From positions 310,001 to 374,000 of the forward strand of contig NZ_FOVR01000001.1 of the NCBI RefSeq assembly GCF_900115225.1: a stretch of DNA of 64,000 bases, given 5' to 3'. Positions 53,355 to 61,372 of this stretch are shown in pieces. The stretch is from Cohaesibacter marisflavi. Lineage in GTDB: Bacteria; Pseudomonadota; Alphaproteobacteria; Rhizobiales; Cohaesibacteraceae. The notes under the pieces were generated by a model. That model made no database searches and was not told the DNA's origin. It saw only the letters and a list, made by a program, of their open reading frames with translations. Each line of letters opens with the position of its first letter. The stretch's first letter is position 1. Made by a program: the position numbers and the translations under genes.

Positions 53355-53390
53355 TTTCTCTATATCTGGCCGTTGAATGATTGTTAACTA

Positions 53391-53419
53391 GGGAGTTTCG
53401 AGCCGAAACTCCCTTTTCT
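53391..53419 (+). terminator. Intrinsic terminator of the Mrp operon
   Basis: GGGAGTTTCG (53391-53400) pairs perfectly with CGAAACTCCC (53404-53413), then TTTTCTT. The remaining gap before mucR (53420-53659) is AT-rich and should contain the mucR promoter. Confidence 0.93.
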
Positions 53420-53659
53420 TATGTTTGTTTCTGCGCGCACATATAATCTTGCTTTACTATGAAATTTCCGCATCATATAATTGTTTCCCACAAGCATACA
53501 AAGAAAAATGCATTATTTCTTGAAGTAAAAACATAGATACATTACCAATGACGCCAATGGTTTTTGAAACTGGTGACTCTAGTATCCAACAGTTGAGTGC
53601 CAGATTGTTCAGGTGAACAGCAATCATCTTGAGCGTCAATTGGAAAGAATGTCCGGATT

Positions 53660-54073
53660 ATGTCAGAAAACACAGATAACAACATACTGATTGAGCTTAC
53701 CGCTGATATCGTTTCCGCATATGTTAGCAATAATGCTGTGCCGGTAAATGATCTCTCGGGCCTCATTGGCGACATCTATAAAGCTTTGGAAGATACCAAA
53801 ACTCCCGTTTCCGAAGAAGTTGTCGAAGCACCGAAACCAGCAGTCTCGGTCAAGAAATCAATCACGCCAGATTACATCATCTGTCTTGAAGATGGGAAGA
53901 AGTTCAAGTCGCTCAAGCGTCACCTTCGCACCCATTACAACCTGTCTCCCGAAGAATATCGTGAGAAATGGGGTCTTCCCGCAGATTACCCAATGGTTGC
54001 TCCAAGCTACGCAGAAGCACGCTCCAGCCTTGCCAAGAAAATGGGCTTGGGTCAGCAGCGCCGCAAGAAGTAA
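53660..54073 (+). CDS. mucR: MucR/Ros family transcriptional regulator
   Basis: This is a nucleoid-type regulator of surface polysaccharides, motility and cell cycle in alphaproteobacteria; 137 residues. The N-terminal oligomerisation region ([25 protein letters not shown]) precedes the zinc-finger-like domain with [33 protein letters not shown]. The second zinc cysteine of Ros is replaced by aspartate (C-L-E-D), as in many MucR proteins. The gene has its own terminator. Confidence 0.94.
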   Translation: MSENTDNNILIELTADIVSAYVSNNAVPVNDLSGLIGDIYKALEDTKTPVSEEVVEAPKPAVSVKKSITPDYIICLEDGKKFKSLKRHLRTHYNLSPEEYREKWGLPADYPMVAPSYAEARSSLAKKMGLGQQRRKK

Positions 54074-54131
54074 GATACGTCAAAGTTTCCATTAAATATT
54101 GCGCAGCGCCGTCTGCGTAGACGCAAAGAAT

Positions 54132-54156
54132 AAGGCAGCTTTCAAGCTGCCTTTTC
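54132..54156 (+). terminator. Intrinsic terminator of mucR
   Basis: AAGGCAGCT (54132-54140) and AGCTGCCTT (54145-54153) form a perfect stem with a four-base loop, then a T-rich tail. Confidence 0.85.
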
Positions 54157-54238
54157 TGTTTTGTCTTGCTTTTTGCTACACGGTTTTCTTCTTTAAGGTT
54201 GGGCTTGTCCATCTACTCTGATTGTAGATTAGGGGCCC

Positions 54239-54649
54239 TTACCTCAGGGCCTTTTCCGCAGCGATCGCCTGCATAAGCGCAATATGCCGCATTAGGGAAT
54301 ATCTGTAATGGGCGGCACGTCCACGCCGCCGCTCCGCCCTGAGTGCCTGACTAAGCTTTCTCAGAATTGCACCTTCATTATTCTTCTCCAGACTTCGGAG
54401 CTCTCCTGGGAACATGTGAAGCAAGCCTGGCAGATCTCGGTCGCGTACATACTTTCTCTCTCCAATTCGAACCATGTCTCTGATGAATGTTGAGCCATGA
54501 ATAACTCTCCTGCCTGCAAGTGTGTCGTTACAACTGGCAAGGCTACCCTTTTTCGGAACGTGAGGAAGTGATGACGGCAGCACGGTTTTGCCATTCGCGA
54601 AAGACCGAGTGCTAAGCGCCCCTTTGGGCTGAAGACTGTTTTGAACCAT
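54239..54649 (-). CDS. DUF6477-like protein (136 aa)
   Basis: The C-terminal part resembles DUF6477: RVIHGSTFIRDMVRIGERKYVRDRDLPGLL (49-78), a basic ALRAERRRGRAAHYRYSLMRHIALMQAIAAEKA end (102-134). I take ATG 54649; the open frame continues to 54883 but that extension looks like noise. The ribosome-binding site is weak. The family is small and unstudied. The gene is divergent from the DnaA-like gene. Moderate confidence in both coding and family. Confidence 0.55.
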   Translation of the reverse strand: MVQNSLQPKGALSTRSFANGKTVLPSSLPHVPKKGSLASCNDTLAGRRVIHGSTFIRDMVRIGERKYVRDRDLPGLLHMFPGELRSLEKNNEGAILRKLSQALRAERRRGRAAHYRYSLMRHIALMQAIAAEKALR

Positions 54650-54837
54650 GCCTAGATTGTCTCTCAAGCAGAAAGAAGGGGGATTATGGGTATAAGGAGA
54701 GTTTCCAAAGTGGGATGGTGAACAAAGAGTAAAGCGACGAAAGGTAACAAATATGAGGGATTTGCGGGGATCGCGGCGACTGGCTTTAAAAATATTCCAT
54801 TTTTTATGTGAGGAATTTATTCCTGATTCAAGCAAAG

Positions 54838-54861
54838 GTTGTATATATGTACTAATACAAC
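54838..54861. promoter_or_regulatory. Inverted repeat before the DnaA-like gene
   Basis: GTTGTAT (54838-54844) and ATACAAC (54855-54861), ten bases apart, lie about 40 bases upstream of the DnaA-like start, overlapping the likely promoter. An operator is possible. Confidence 0.4.
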
Positions 54862-54900
54862 GCATCGCAACAAATGCGAGCAAGGTTCATGGAGTAAACA

Positions 54901-55314
54901 ATGGAAACTGCATTAAATATCGAAAGTCTGGCGGCCAACGCATCCCCCTGGCTAGGAAATCCGATGGTAAGTGGAGAGGCGCAGAATGGTGTGCACGCTC
55001 TTGCGCTGGTAGACGAACTGGTTTCACGAACCTACCGGCTACCGCGCAGCGCCCTGCATGCTGGCACTCGTTGCAGAAAGAGCGTGGCCTTTGCGCGCCA
55101 GGTGGCCATGTATCTTTGCCATGTCTGTCTGAGCTACCCTCTCAAGGATATCGCCAGCTACTATGAGCGGGATCGGACGACGGTCGCTTATGCCTGCCGA
55201 GTGGTTGAGGACCGCCGCGAGGAGGAAGAAACGGAACTGCTGATCAACAGTCTGGAGAGCGCTCTCGAGACCATGATGCTCGTTACCCCGCTGACCAGAA
55301 TGAGGGAAAAATGA
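54901..55314 (+). CDS. DnaA domain IV-like helix-turn-helix protein
   Basis: The 137-residue protein resembles only the DNA-binding domain of the replication initiator DnaA. Residues about 60-105 hold SVAFARQVAMYLCHVCLSYPLKDIASYYERDRTTVAYACRVV, where DRTTVAYAC corresponds to the DnaA signature RDHTTV-x-HAC. There is no ATPase domain. GGAGTAAACA precedes the ATG. It overlaps the DUF6456 gene by four bases (ATGA), so the two are translationally coupled. A transcription factor or replication-linked role is possible, but not known. Confidence 0.85.
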   Translation: METALNIESLAANASPWLGNPMVSGEAQNGVHALALVDELVSRTYRLPRSALHAGTRCRKSVAFARQVAMYLCHVCLSYPLKDIASYYERDRTTVAYACRVVEDRREEEETELLINSLESALETMMLVTPLTRMREK

Positions 55315-56150
55315 ACAAGACTAGCCATGAGTGTCAGAAAAATACCGCGCTTGAAAATGGTCTTGCAGGAGATTGCCTCAAGCTTATTGGGCAAATCGCC
55401 CGCAGTAACAACCGACAGGTGGACCGGTGGCCCAAACCACAAATCCAGAATTTGCTCAAACGCGGCTGGGTGGAGATGAAAGAGACGGAACTGGCATTAA
55501 CGGACAAGGGCAGAACGGCGTTGCGGCGTGAAAAGCTCAAGCGCGAAGAAATTCGGCTCACCGAAAAAGGGGCAATTGGCACACAGGTTCGTGGGGAGAA
55601 GGTGCCGTACAATAGGGCGCGCGGTGACGCTAACGTTGTCAAGACAGAGAACCCTCTGCATCATCTGGCCAATCGTAGGAAAGCGGATGGCAGTTGCTAT
55701 CTTACTGGCAGTCAGCTTGAAGCGGGCGAAAGGCTATGCAGTGATTTCGATCGGGGGCAACTGGTTAAAACCCTTGGTATCAATTGGCAACGATTGGGAC
55801 AATCCGAAGGGGCCGTTTCCAAGAATGCACGCAGAGCCAACGCGGGACCCGGTTTTGGAGATGTGGCGCTGGACGCACAGGACCGATTTAGAGCTGCGTT
55901 GAAATATGTTGGGGAAGAGTTTGCCGACCCTTTGATCGATTTCTGCTGTTTCCAGAAAGGGCTGGAAGAAATGGAGCGTACGCGCAATTGGCCTGCGCGG
56001 TCGGCAAAGCTTGTCTTGTCGCTGGCGCTTGCCAGATTGGCGCGGCATTACGGACTCTTCGATGAGGTCACTGGCCCAGCCCGAAGCGCCATGCGCCGTT
56101 GGGGCACTAAAGACTATCGGCCGTCTCTGCTCTCATCAGATGAGAGTTGA
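55311..56150 (+). CDS. DUF6456 domain protein
   Basis: The 279-residue protein has an N-terminal winged-helix-like part (LKLIGQIARSNNRQVDRWPKPQIQNLLKRGWVEM, then LALTDKGRTALRR) and a C-terminal DUF6456 domain (about 125-260), with RFRAALKYVGEEFADPLIDFCCFQKGLEEMERTRNWPARSAKLVLSLALARLARHYGL. Its start lies in the stop of the DnaA-like gene. Function is unknown; paired occurrence suggests a DNA-binding complex. Confidence 0.82.
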   Translation: MNKTSHECQKNTALENGLAGDCLKLIGQIARSNNRQVDRWPKPQIQNLLKRGWVEMKETELALTDKGRTALRREKLKREEIRLTEKGAIGTQVRGEKVPYNRARGDANVVKTENPLHHLANRRKADGSCYLTGSQLEAGERLCSDFDRGQLVKTLGINWQRLGQSEGAVSKNARRANAGPGFGDVALDAQDRFRAALKYVGEEFADPLIDFCCFQKGLEEMERTRNWPARSAKLVLSLALARLARHYGLFDEVTGPARSAMRRWGTKDYRPSLLSSDES

Positions 56151-56211
56151 GCGGAGAGGGCACTTCTATTCTTCTGTTTGATGGTTCCGGCGTTGAGCAC
56201 CAGTGCTGATT

Positions 56212-56634
56212 TTAGCCCAATGCCTTTTGGGCATCAGATTTGATACGGCCGATCATTGCGGAAAGACCGTTTGAACGTTGTGGCGTCAAATGGTCCCGCA
56301 GGCCGATCTGATCGAATATGGCATCAGCATCCGTACCCAGAATATCTTTGGCTGTCTTGCCAGAAAAGGTGGCCAGTGCGATGGCAACCAGACCTTTTAC
56401 GATATGCGCGTCGCTGTCGCCCTGGAAGGTCAGCGTCGGGTTGGACGCATCGCCATTTACCTCTGTGGTCAGCCAAACCTGCGAAACGCACCCCTCGACC
56501 TTGTTTTCGGATGTCATGGCTTCCTGAGGTAGATCTTCCAGCTCGCGGCCAAGCTCAATGACATAGCGATAACGCTCTTCCCAGTCGTCAATAAAAGAAA
56601 AATTCTCAATGATCTCGTCAATCGATAAAGGCAT
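56212..56634 (-). CDS. sufE: SufE-family sulfur acceptor
   Basis: This protein accepts persulfide sulfur from the cysteine desulfurase SufS for Fe-S cluster assembly; 140 residues. The acceptor cysteine is C49 in KVEGCVSQVWL, and ALATFSGKTAKDIL and FDQIGLRDHLTPQRSNGLSAMIGRIK follow. No other suf gene is in the window. It converges with the DUF6456 gene. Confidence 0.94.
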   Translation of the reverse strand: MPLSIDEIIENFSFIDDWEERYRYVIELGRELEDLPQEAMTSENKVEGCVSQVWLTTEVNGDASNPTLTFQGDSDAHIVKGLVAIALATFSGKTAKDILGTDADAIFDQIGLRDHLTPQRSNGLSAMIGRIKSDAQKALG

Positions 56635-56780
56635 GGCAGTCTCGGTTCTTGTCTGAATCCACTTCTTTGGCGACTACACTAATCAAGCCGGTGGCGTGGA
56701 GCAAGGGGCAAGCCATCTATGAGCAAGACTGGCTATAAAGACACTATAAATTGAGGGGATAGGGAGAGGAGGATGGGCAA

Positions 56781-56820
56781 AAAGAAAGCGCCGAAATGAA
56801 GGGCAGGTTCATTTCGGCGC
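56781..56820 (-). terminator. Intrinsic terminator of the DUF5330 gene
   Basis: GCGCCGAAATGAA (56788-56800) pairs perfectly with TTCATTTCGGCGC (56808-56820). On the minus strand TTTCTTTTT follows. It is about 190 bases past the DUF5330 stop. Confidence 0.88.
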
Positions 56821-56855
56821 GGCCACTGGCCCAGTGGGACGAGTACGGTCAGATG

Positions 56856-56916
56856 CTTGATGCAATCACGGATGATGAGGCCGTTGTCAGTGAATAACAA
56901 TAGAGATTGCATCAAG
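56856..56916. repeat. Inverted repeat, 12-base arms
   Basis: CTTGATGCAATC (56856-56867) and GATTGCATCAAG (56905-56916) are exact inverse copies 37 bases apart. There is no T tail, so this is not a terminator. Function unknown. Confidence 0.7.
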
Positions 56917-57007
56917 TGTCCGACCTGGAGTTCGGCTCGCCTAATAGGTGGGACAAAGCCGAAATTCGTTTGGTTTTCACTGTTCCTTATTCAATTAACC
57001 GACTTTG

Positions 57008-57391
57008 TCAGTCGGCGTTGCGAACCATTTCCGCCAAAGCCTGGCGATCAAGTTCCTGTTGTTTGAGCGTGGCTTCGTTCATAGCCAACGTGTTTTCTGG
57101 TGCAGAAGTGGTGGTATCTGCCGTCTGATCTTTGTCACCATCTAGGTACATGTAAACCTGCTTGGCTCCGTAACGGGCTTTGGCAGAGAAATTCTCGATT
57201 GCCACTTCCCCAGCCGCGCAAACCTCAGGCTGCCGCGAGCAAAAGGAGGTAAAATCCTTCAGAGTGGCTTGCGCAGCTACCAACGCCTCAGACGTTGAGA
57301 GATTCGCATTGTCAGATGTGTTTTCACGATCTGCTGGCAGAATCAGAATGACCAGCGATAGCCAGAAAGCAGCTCTGATAAGAAATGACAT
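57008..57391 (-). CDS. DUF5330 family protein
   Basis: This 127-residue protein has an N-terminal hydrophobic anchor or signal (FLIRAAFWLSLVILILPA) and the family core FTSFCSRQPEVCAAGEVAIENFSAKARYGAKQVYMYL with two cysteines (about 51-88). It is a Hyphomicrobiales-specific envelope protein of unknown role. A palindrome lies directly upstream of its start. Confidence 0.85.
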   Translation of the reverse strand: MSFLIRAAFWLSLVILILPADRENTSDNANLSTSEALVAAQATLKDFTSFCSRQPEVCAAGEVAIENFSAKARYGAKQVYMYLDGDKDQTADTTTSAPENTLAMNEATLKQQELDRQALAEMVRNAD

Positions 57392-57998
57392 TCCCGTGCC
57401 CTTTCAATTCCCACATATGCCTCACACCTGTGAGGCGACATCCGTCCACGAACCACACCATTACCAACTTTCCTGTTTTGTAATATGATGAAAGTCGGTG
57501 CAATTGATGTTGACCCTACGATAGCGTGATCATGTCAAAAGCAGTTTGAAAGAAAGAGTCAAAATAGATTCAAATTTGATCTTTCAAAAAAGAGTCTGTT
57601 TACCAAGGCGTATGTCCGCAGAAACCTGCCGCTTTAACCTTAACCGCCGGAGCTCCAAATGGCCTGCAAAGGGCAGGAGAGCCGAGCGGATAAACAGCTA
57701 TGAACAGCTGTGGATGCAACTATAAGACTGAAATTTATAAGGTTTTCCGGTTTCTAGTTCTATTTTTCTAGTGAATTGTTAACCATAAGAACGTTTTCTT
57801 TGCCCTAATCGGCAAAAACCAATTGTTCATCATAATTAGTCGTGAGGAGAGCGTTGGTTTTTTAGCGTTCCTTAAAAGTATGCGTGGCACTCTGATGACA
57901 ACGCTGCCTGCCGACCAGAAGGTCGACGACCTGTGTTTGTATTGCGTAATTTTTATGGACTCCAAAAGAGAGTGCCATAAACCAGGTGAGGTTAAATC
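57392..57998. other. Divergent intergenic region before the kinase gene
   Basis: About 600 bases. It includes the palindrome GCCTCAC/GTGAGGC (57419-57436), just upstream of the DUF5330 start. A TTAACCAT element at 57778-57785 resembles a CtrA half-site and lies about 215 bases before the kinase start. Both assignments are tentative. No gene is supported. Confidence 0.45.
57419..57436. promoter_or_regulatory. Palindrome upstream of the DUF5330 gene
   Basis: GCCTCAC and GTGAGGC flank ACCT, 28 bases from the start codon at 57391. It is a candidate operator or a short 5' hairpin. Confidence 0.4.
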
Positions 57999-59909
57999 GT
58001 GCTCGACGCCATTTGGGACAAGTCGCCCCTTCGGTCTGTTATAGACGGTCTTCTTTATGAACCCAGCAAACTTTGCGATCAGGACAGAGCGCGCCACGCC
58101 CTGTTCATTGGGGTGCATTTGGCCGTTGGCCTGTTGGCTCTAGCCACTCTGCCAATTGTTATCCTGACGGCAAGCGACGCCATGGGGGCTGCCGCCTCCA
58201 ACTTGTCTTTGTTGCCATTGTGGATGCTCACTCCGCTCATCTCCGTACTGTATCTGTCTAAAACGGGTAAGCTGGGCAATGCCTTCTTGCTGACGGCTTC
58301 CATGACTGCGGCCTTTATCATCTGGATTGCCAGCATGACCGGCGGATTGCAGTCTCCCCATCTGATTTGGCTTGGTGTCATTCCTCTGGAGGTTGCCCTT
58401 TCCGGCAATAAGAGAATCATCAAGCGGGCTCTGGTTATTTGTTTGCTGGCCCTTGGTCTTATTGGCTGCATTGATATGACCGGATTCCTTAAACCTGCTC
58501 CTTTGACCAACGGTGGTCTTTCGCTGGTCGGAGTGTTGTCGGTTATGGTCGCCATCCTTTATGCCGGTATGTTGGCTATTCGGATCGAGTTTCTGCATCG
58601 TGGGCGTCTTTGCCTGCTTCAGGCGGAAGAAATGCGCTATCGCTCTATTGCCGATACGGTTTCCGATATGATCACGCGCCATGATCGCAGTGGAGACGTG
58701 ACCTTTGCCTCTCCCACCGCTCAGTCGCTCATCAATGTCAAACCAGAGCATCTCATGGGCAACGGGCTTTTTCAGAGAGTGCATATTCCGGATCGCCCTG
58801 CTTTTCTTCAGGCTTTGTCTGATTGCATGAACAAGAGTGATGATGACAAGACACCGGTGACGGTGGAAGTGCGCATCGTGGCTCAGCCGGAAGGCTCTGC
58901 TGACGCTTCTGATGAAGTCAAGGGCAGGGAACAGCTGCGCTGGTGTGAAATGAAATGCGCACCAGAGCGCGACGATAGCGGCGTTGTCATTGGTGCCATT
59001 GCCGCATCTCGCGATATCAGCAAACGCAAGAAGCAGCAGCAGGCATTGGAAGAGGCGCGCAGCGAAGCGGAATTGGCCAACGAGAGCAAAACACGCTTTC
59101 TGGCCAATGTGACCCATGAACTGAGAACCCCGCTCAACACCATCATTGGCTTTTCTGAAATCCTTTGCCATCCTGATCTGGTACATGACAATGAAGCCAA
59201 GAGCATCGAATATGCCGAACTGATTCACAAGGGTGGCAATCATCTTCTGCAGCTGGTGAATGCTCTGCTGGATATGTCGCGTATCGAGTCGGGCAATTTT
59301 GAAGTTGTGTCACAGCAATTCGATATTGTTGACCTGAGCGAAAGCTGTTGCAAGATGATGCAAGGCGATGCAGAAAATCGGGGTATCGCGCTCTACAGCA
59401 AGAATGATGAAGATATCCACGAAGTCTGCCTCGATCCGCGTGCCTGCCGTCAGATCCTTCTCAATCTGATCACCAATGCGCTGAAATTCAGCGACCGTGG
59501 TGACAAGGTCATGGTCTCGGTGCGTCATGCCCGCGACCATCGCGGCCGCAAACTGGATCACATGATCGATTTGATTGTGTCCGACAGCGGCATTGGCATT
59601 GACAAGCAGGACATTCCCAAACTAGGAAAGCCATTCGTTCAAGCCGAAAATAGTTTGCAGCGTCGCTTCGAGGGCGCTGGCATCGGGCTTTCCATCGTGC
59701 AGGGCTTAAGCACCTTGCAGAATGGCCACATGTCCATTGATAGCGAGCTGGGCATAGGAACGACGGTAACCGTAACCCTGCCGCTAGATATGACAAAGAC
59801 TGCGCTTGAGAGTGACGATCCGTCTGTTGATCTGATCGTTCCTATTGAATCGCACTTGATAAAGGAAGACACCGAGACTCAGGCAAACAGGGCACACAAG
59901 GTCGCCTGA
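57999..59909 (+). CDS. divJ: PAS sensor histidine kinase, DivJ-like
   Basis: This membrane sensor kinase has 636 residues. About six membrane helices span 35-200, a PAS domain lies at about 211-345, the dimerisation/phospho-acceptor domain has H373 in VTHELRTPLNTIIGFSEIL, and the ATP domain carries the N box (LLNLITNALKFSDRG), G1 (DSGIGID) and G2 (GAGIGLSIVQG). The six-helix plus PAS layout, with the TGG-QSPHLIWLGVIPLEVALSGNKR segment, matches DivJ, which phosphorylates DivK/PleD. The GTG start has AGGTGAGG upstream. The DivJ call is by architecture and similarity; another PAS kinase is possible. Confidence 0.8.
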   Translation: MLDAIWDKSPLRSVIDGLLYEPSKLCDQDRARHALFIGVHLAVGLLALATLPIVILTASDAMGAAASNLSLLPLWMLTPLISVLYLSKTGKLGNAFLLTASMTAAFIIWIASMTGGLQSPHLIWLGVIPLEVALSGNKRIIKRALVICLLALGLIGCIDMTGFLKPAPLTNGGLSLVGVLSVMVAILYAGMLAIRIEFLHRGRLCLLQAEEMRYRSIADTVSDMITRHDRSGDVTFASPTAQSLINVKPEHLMGNGLFQRVHIPDRPAFLQALSDCMNKSDDDKTPVTVEVRIVAQPEGSADASDEVKGREQLRWCEMKCAPERDDSGVVIGAIAASRDISKRKKQQQALEEARSEAELANESKTRFLANVTHELRTPLNTIIGFSEILCHPDLVHDNEAKSIEYAELIHKGGNHLLQLVNALLDMSRIESGNFEVVSQQFDIVDLSESCCKMMQGDAENRGIALYSKNDEDIHEVCLDPRACRQILLNLITNALKFSDRGDKVMVSVRHARDHRGRKLDHMIDLIVSDSGIGIDKQDIPKLGKPFVQAENSLQRRFEGAGIGLSIVQGLSTLQNGHMSIDSELGIGTTVTVTLPLDMTKTALESDDPSVDLIVPIESHLIKEDTETQANRAHKVA

Positions 59910-59987
59910 CAGTGATTTCCCTGAATGGAAAATCGCTAGAAGAAAACCAAATCCGGTAGAGAACAATTGAGCAAGAGGCAAAACGCA

Positions 59988-60905
59988 ATGTCAGAGACAT
60001 ATGACGATTATGAAAACTGGGAAGAAGAGCGCAGGGTTAGCCCGCTCTCCCTGGTTGTCATTGTGGTCATGGCGCTCACTAGCGCCGCCATTATTGGCAA
60101 TGCCCTTTTAAGACAGCCCAATTCCGCCGGTGTTGTGATCATGAAGGATGTGCGCAACGAGCATCTGAAAAATCGTGCCAACGCAAAATCCGGTGTCAAT
60201 GCTCTGGAGCAGGTTAACAAGCAGGCAATGACCCTGACCATACAGAATGCGCTCATGATTGCTGGCTATTATGCCGGTCCTCTCGATGGGGTAGAAGGAC
60301 GCCAGACGGAAGAGGCCATTGCTGCCTATCAGGATTCGGTTGGTCTCAATGTTACCGGCAAGGTTTCGCAGCAACTCTATGATATTCTGACCCGGCGCAA
60401 AGAGCTGGCAACCGGCAGTGTAGCTCAGGTTCAGAGTGTGAAGGTCGCTCCGACCAATCAAACCCAAATGCCTGAGCAAGTGCTGATCACCAAACCGGAA
60501 CCTCAGCCAGAGCCAAAGCAGGTGTCACAAAAGCTCGATGCATTGCCGCGTATCAAACCGGCAGGCTCAACGTCAAAACCTACTACTCCACGGTCAACTG
60601 CTCGCATGCAGATCACCCCGAAGCCAGTGCCGCGCAAGCTGGTGTCCATCGGTCCGGTTCCGCCTGAGAGCATTCCGATGGCAACCGCATCTGTAAGCGC
60701 CTCGGGAGATCCGGTTCTGGCCAAGGTTCAGCAGGCGTTGAAGAATATCGGCTTTGAAAACCTGACCGTTGACGGCGTTATGGGCAGCCAGACGAGTTCT
60801 GCAATCGAACATTTCCAGCGGAGCCGAGGTCACCCTGTTACCGGTCAGGTGAATGATCGCCTGCTGCAGGAAATGATGATCATGGGTTATCTCGATCTGG
60901 GCTAA
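59988..60905 (+). CDS. Membrane-anchored peptidoglycan-binding protein
   Basis: ATG 59988 with AAGAGG upstream gives 305 residues; an in-frame TTG at 59967 is less likely. One membrane helix lies at about 19-38. Two PF01471-type repeats follow: IQNALMIAGYYAGPLDGVEGRQTEEAIAAYQ and VQQALKNIGFENLTVDGVMGSQTSSAIEHFQ, joined by a proline-rich linker. It is likely periplasmic and wall-binding. It follows the kinase by 78 bases, perhaps co-transcribed. Confidence 0.87.
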   Translation: MSETYDDYENWEEERRVSPLSLVVIVVMALTSAAIIGNALLRQPNSAGVVIMKDVRNEHLKNRANAKSGVNALEQVNKQAMTLTIQNALMIAGYYAGPLDGVEGRQTEEAIAAYQDSVGLNVTGKVSQQLYDILTRRKELATGSVAQVQSVKVAPTNQTQMPEQVLITKPEPQPEPKQVSQKLDALPRIKPAGSTSKPTTPRSTARMQITPKPVPRKLVSIGPVPPESIPMATASVSASGDPVLAKVQQALKNIGFENLTVDGVMGSQTSSAIEHFQRSRGHPVTGQVNDRLLQEMMIMGYLDLG

Positions 60906-60933
60906 CTCCAACCTCTCTCAAGTAAGACAATCA

Positions 60934-61281
60934 ATGCGCCTAACTTCTGACCTGTGGGTCTCTGCCTACTTGCGCCGCCGTAATTCTGCGGGCAAGCCAT
61001 CAGTTCTTGTCCGTCGTGGAGCCAAAGAGGCTGGCGCCATCTTTGTGCGTGTGGATCGGCTGGACGGTACGCACGACCTTTATGAGCCGGCAAGCCAGCT
61101 CTCCTATAGCGAGGACAACTCAAGGCAGGGAGACCGCCTCTTTCGCCGCTGTCTGGAAGCTGTATCCACATTCGATATCATGGACAGGCTGGAGAAAGAG
61201 GCCAAGTTTGACAGTGATTTCTGGGTTGTCGAAACAGAATGTGCCGATGCGGGCCATGATCTGATGCTTGCCGATGACTGA
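60934..61281 (+). CDS. DUF1491 family protein
   Basis: Cytosolic 115-residue protein with the DUF1491 pattern: LWVSAYLRRRNSAGKPSVLVRRGAKEAGAIFVRVD, then RLEKEAKFDSDFWVVETEC. The family is restricted to alphaproteobacteria and of unknown role. It starts 28 bases after the peptidoglycan-binding gene and ends at a terminator, so the kinase, peptidoglycan-binding and DUF1491 genes could be one transcript. Confidence 0.88.
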   Translation: MRLTSDLWVSAYLRRRNSAGKPSVLVRRGAKEAGAIFVRVDRLDGTHDLYEPASQLSYSEDNSRQGDRLFRRCLEAVSTFDIMDRLEKEAKFDSDFWVVETECADAGHDLMLADD

Positions 61282-61306
61282 TCGATTCAGAGCCCCGCTG
61301 ATAAAC

Positions 61307-61350
61307 AAAAACCCTTGCCACTTGAGAAAAGCGGCAAGGGTTTTGTTTTT
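61307..61350. terminator. Bidirectional intrinsic terminator
   Basis: AAAACCCTTGCC (61308-61319) pairs with GGCAAGGGTTTT (61333-61344), T/A-rich flanks on both sides. It separates the convergent DUF1491 and DUF2336-type genes. Confidence 0.88.
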
Positions 61351-61372
61351 GGATTTCTCTGGGCTGTCAGTT

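Larger units (their letters stand above)
56635..57007. other. Intergenic region with terminator and long inverted repeat
   Basis: This region holds the sufE promoter, a strong leftward terminator (56788-56820) and a 12-base inverted repeat (56856-56867 and 56905-56916). Frames on both strands across the repeat read similar short peptides because of its symmetry, and are not called. Confidence 0.5.

Noticed and set aside
54650-54883. N-terminal extension of the DUF6477-like frame
   Set aside because: Sequence quality drops upstream of ATG 54649, and the extension would cover the promoter region of the divergent DnaA-like gene.
58140-59243. 367-codon frame antisense to the DivJ-like kinase
   Set aside because: Lies wholly within the kinase gene, which is clearly coding.
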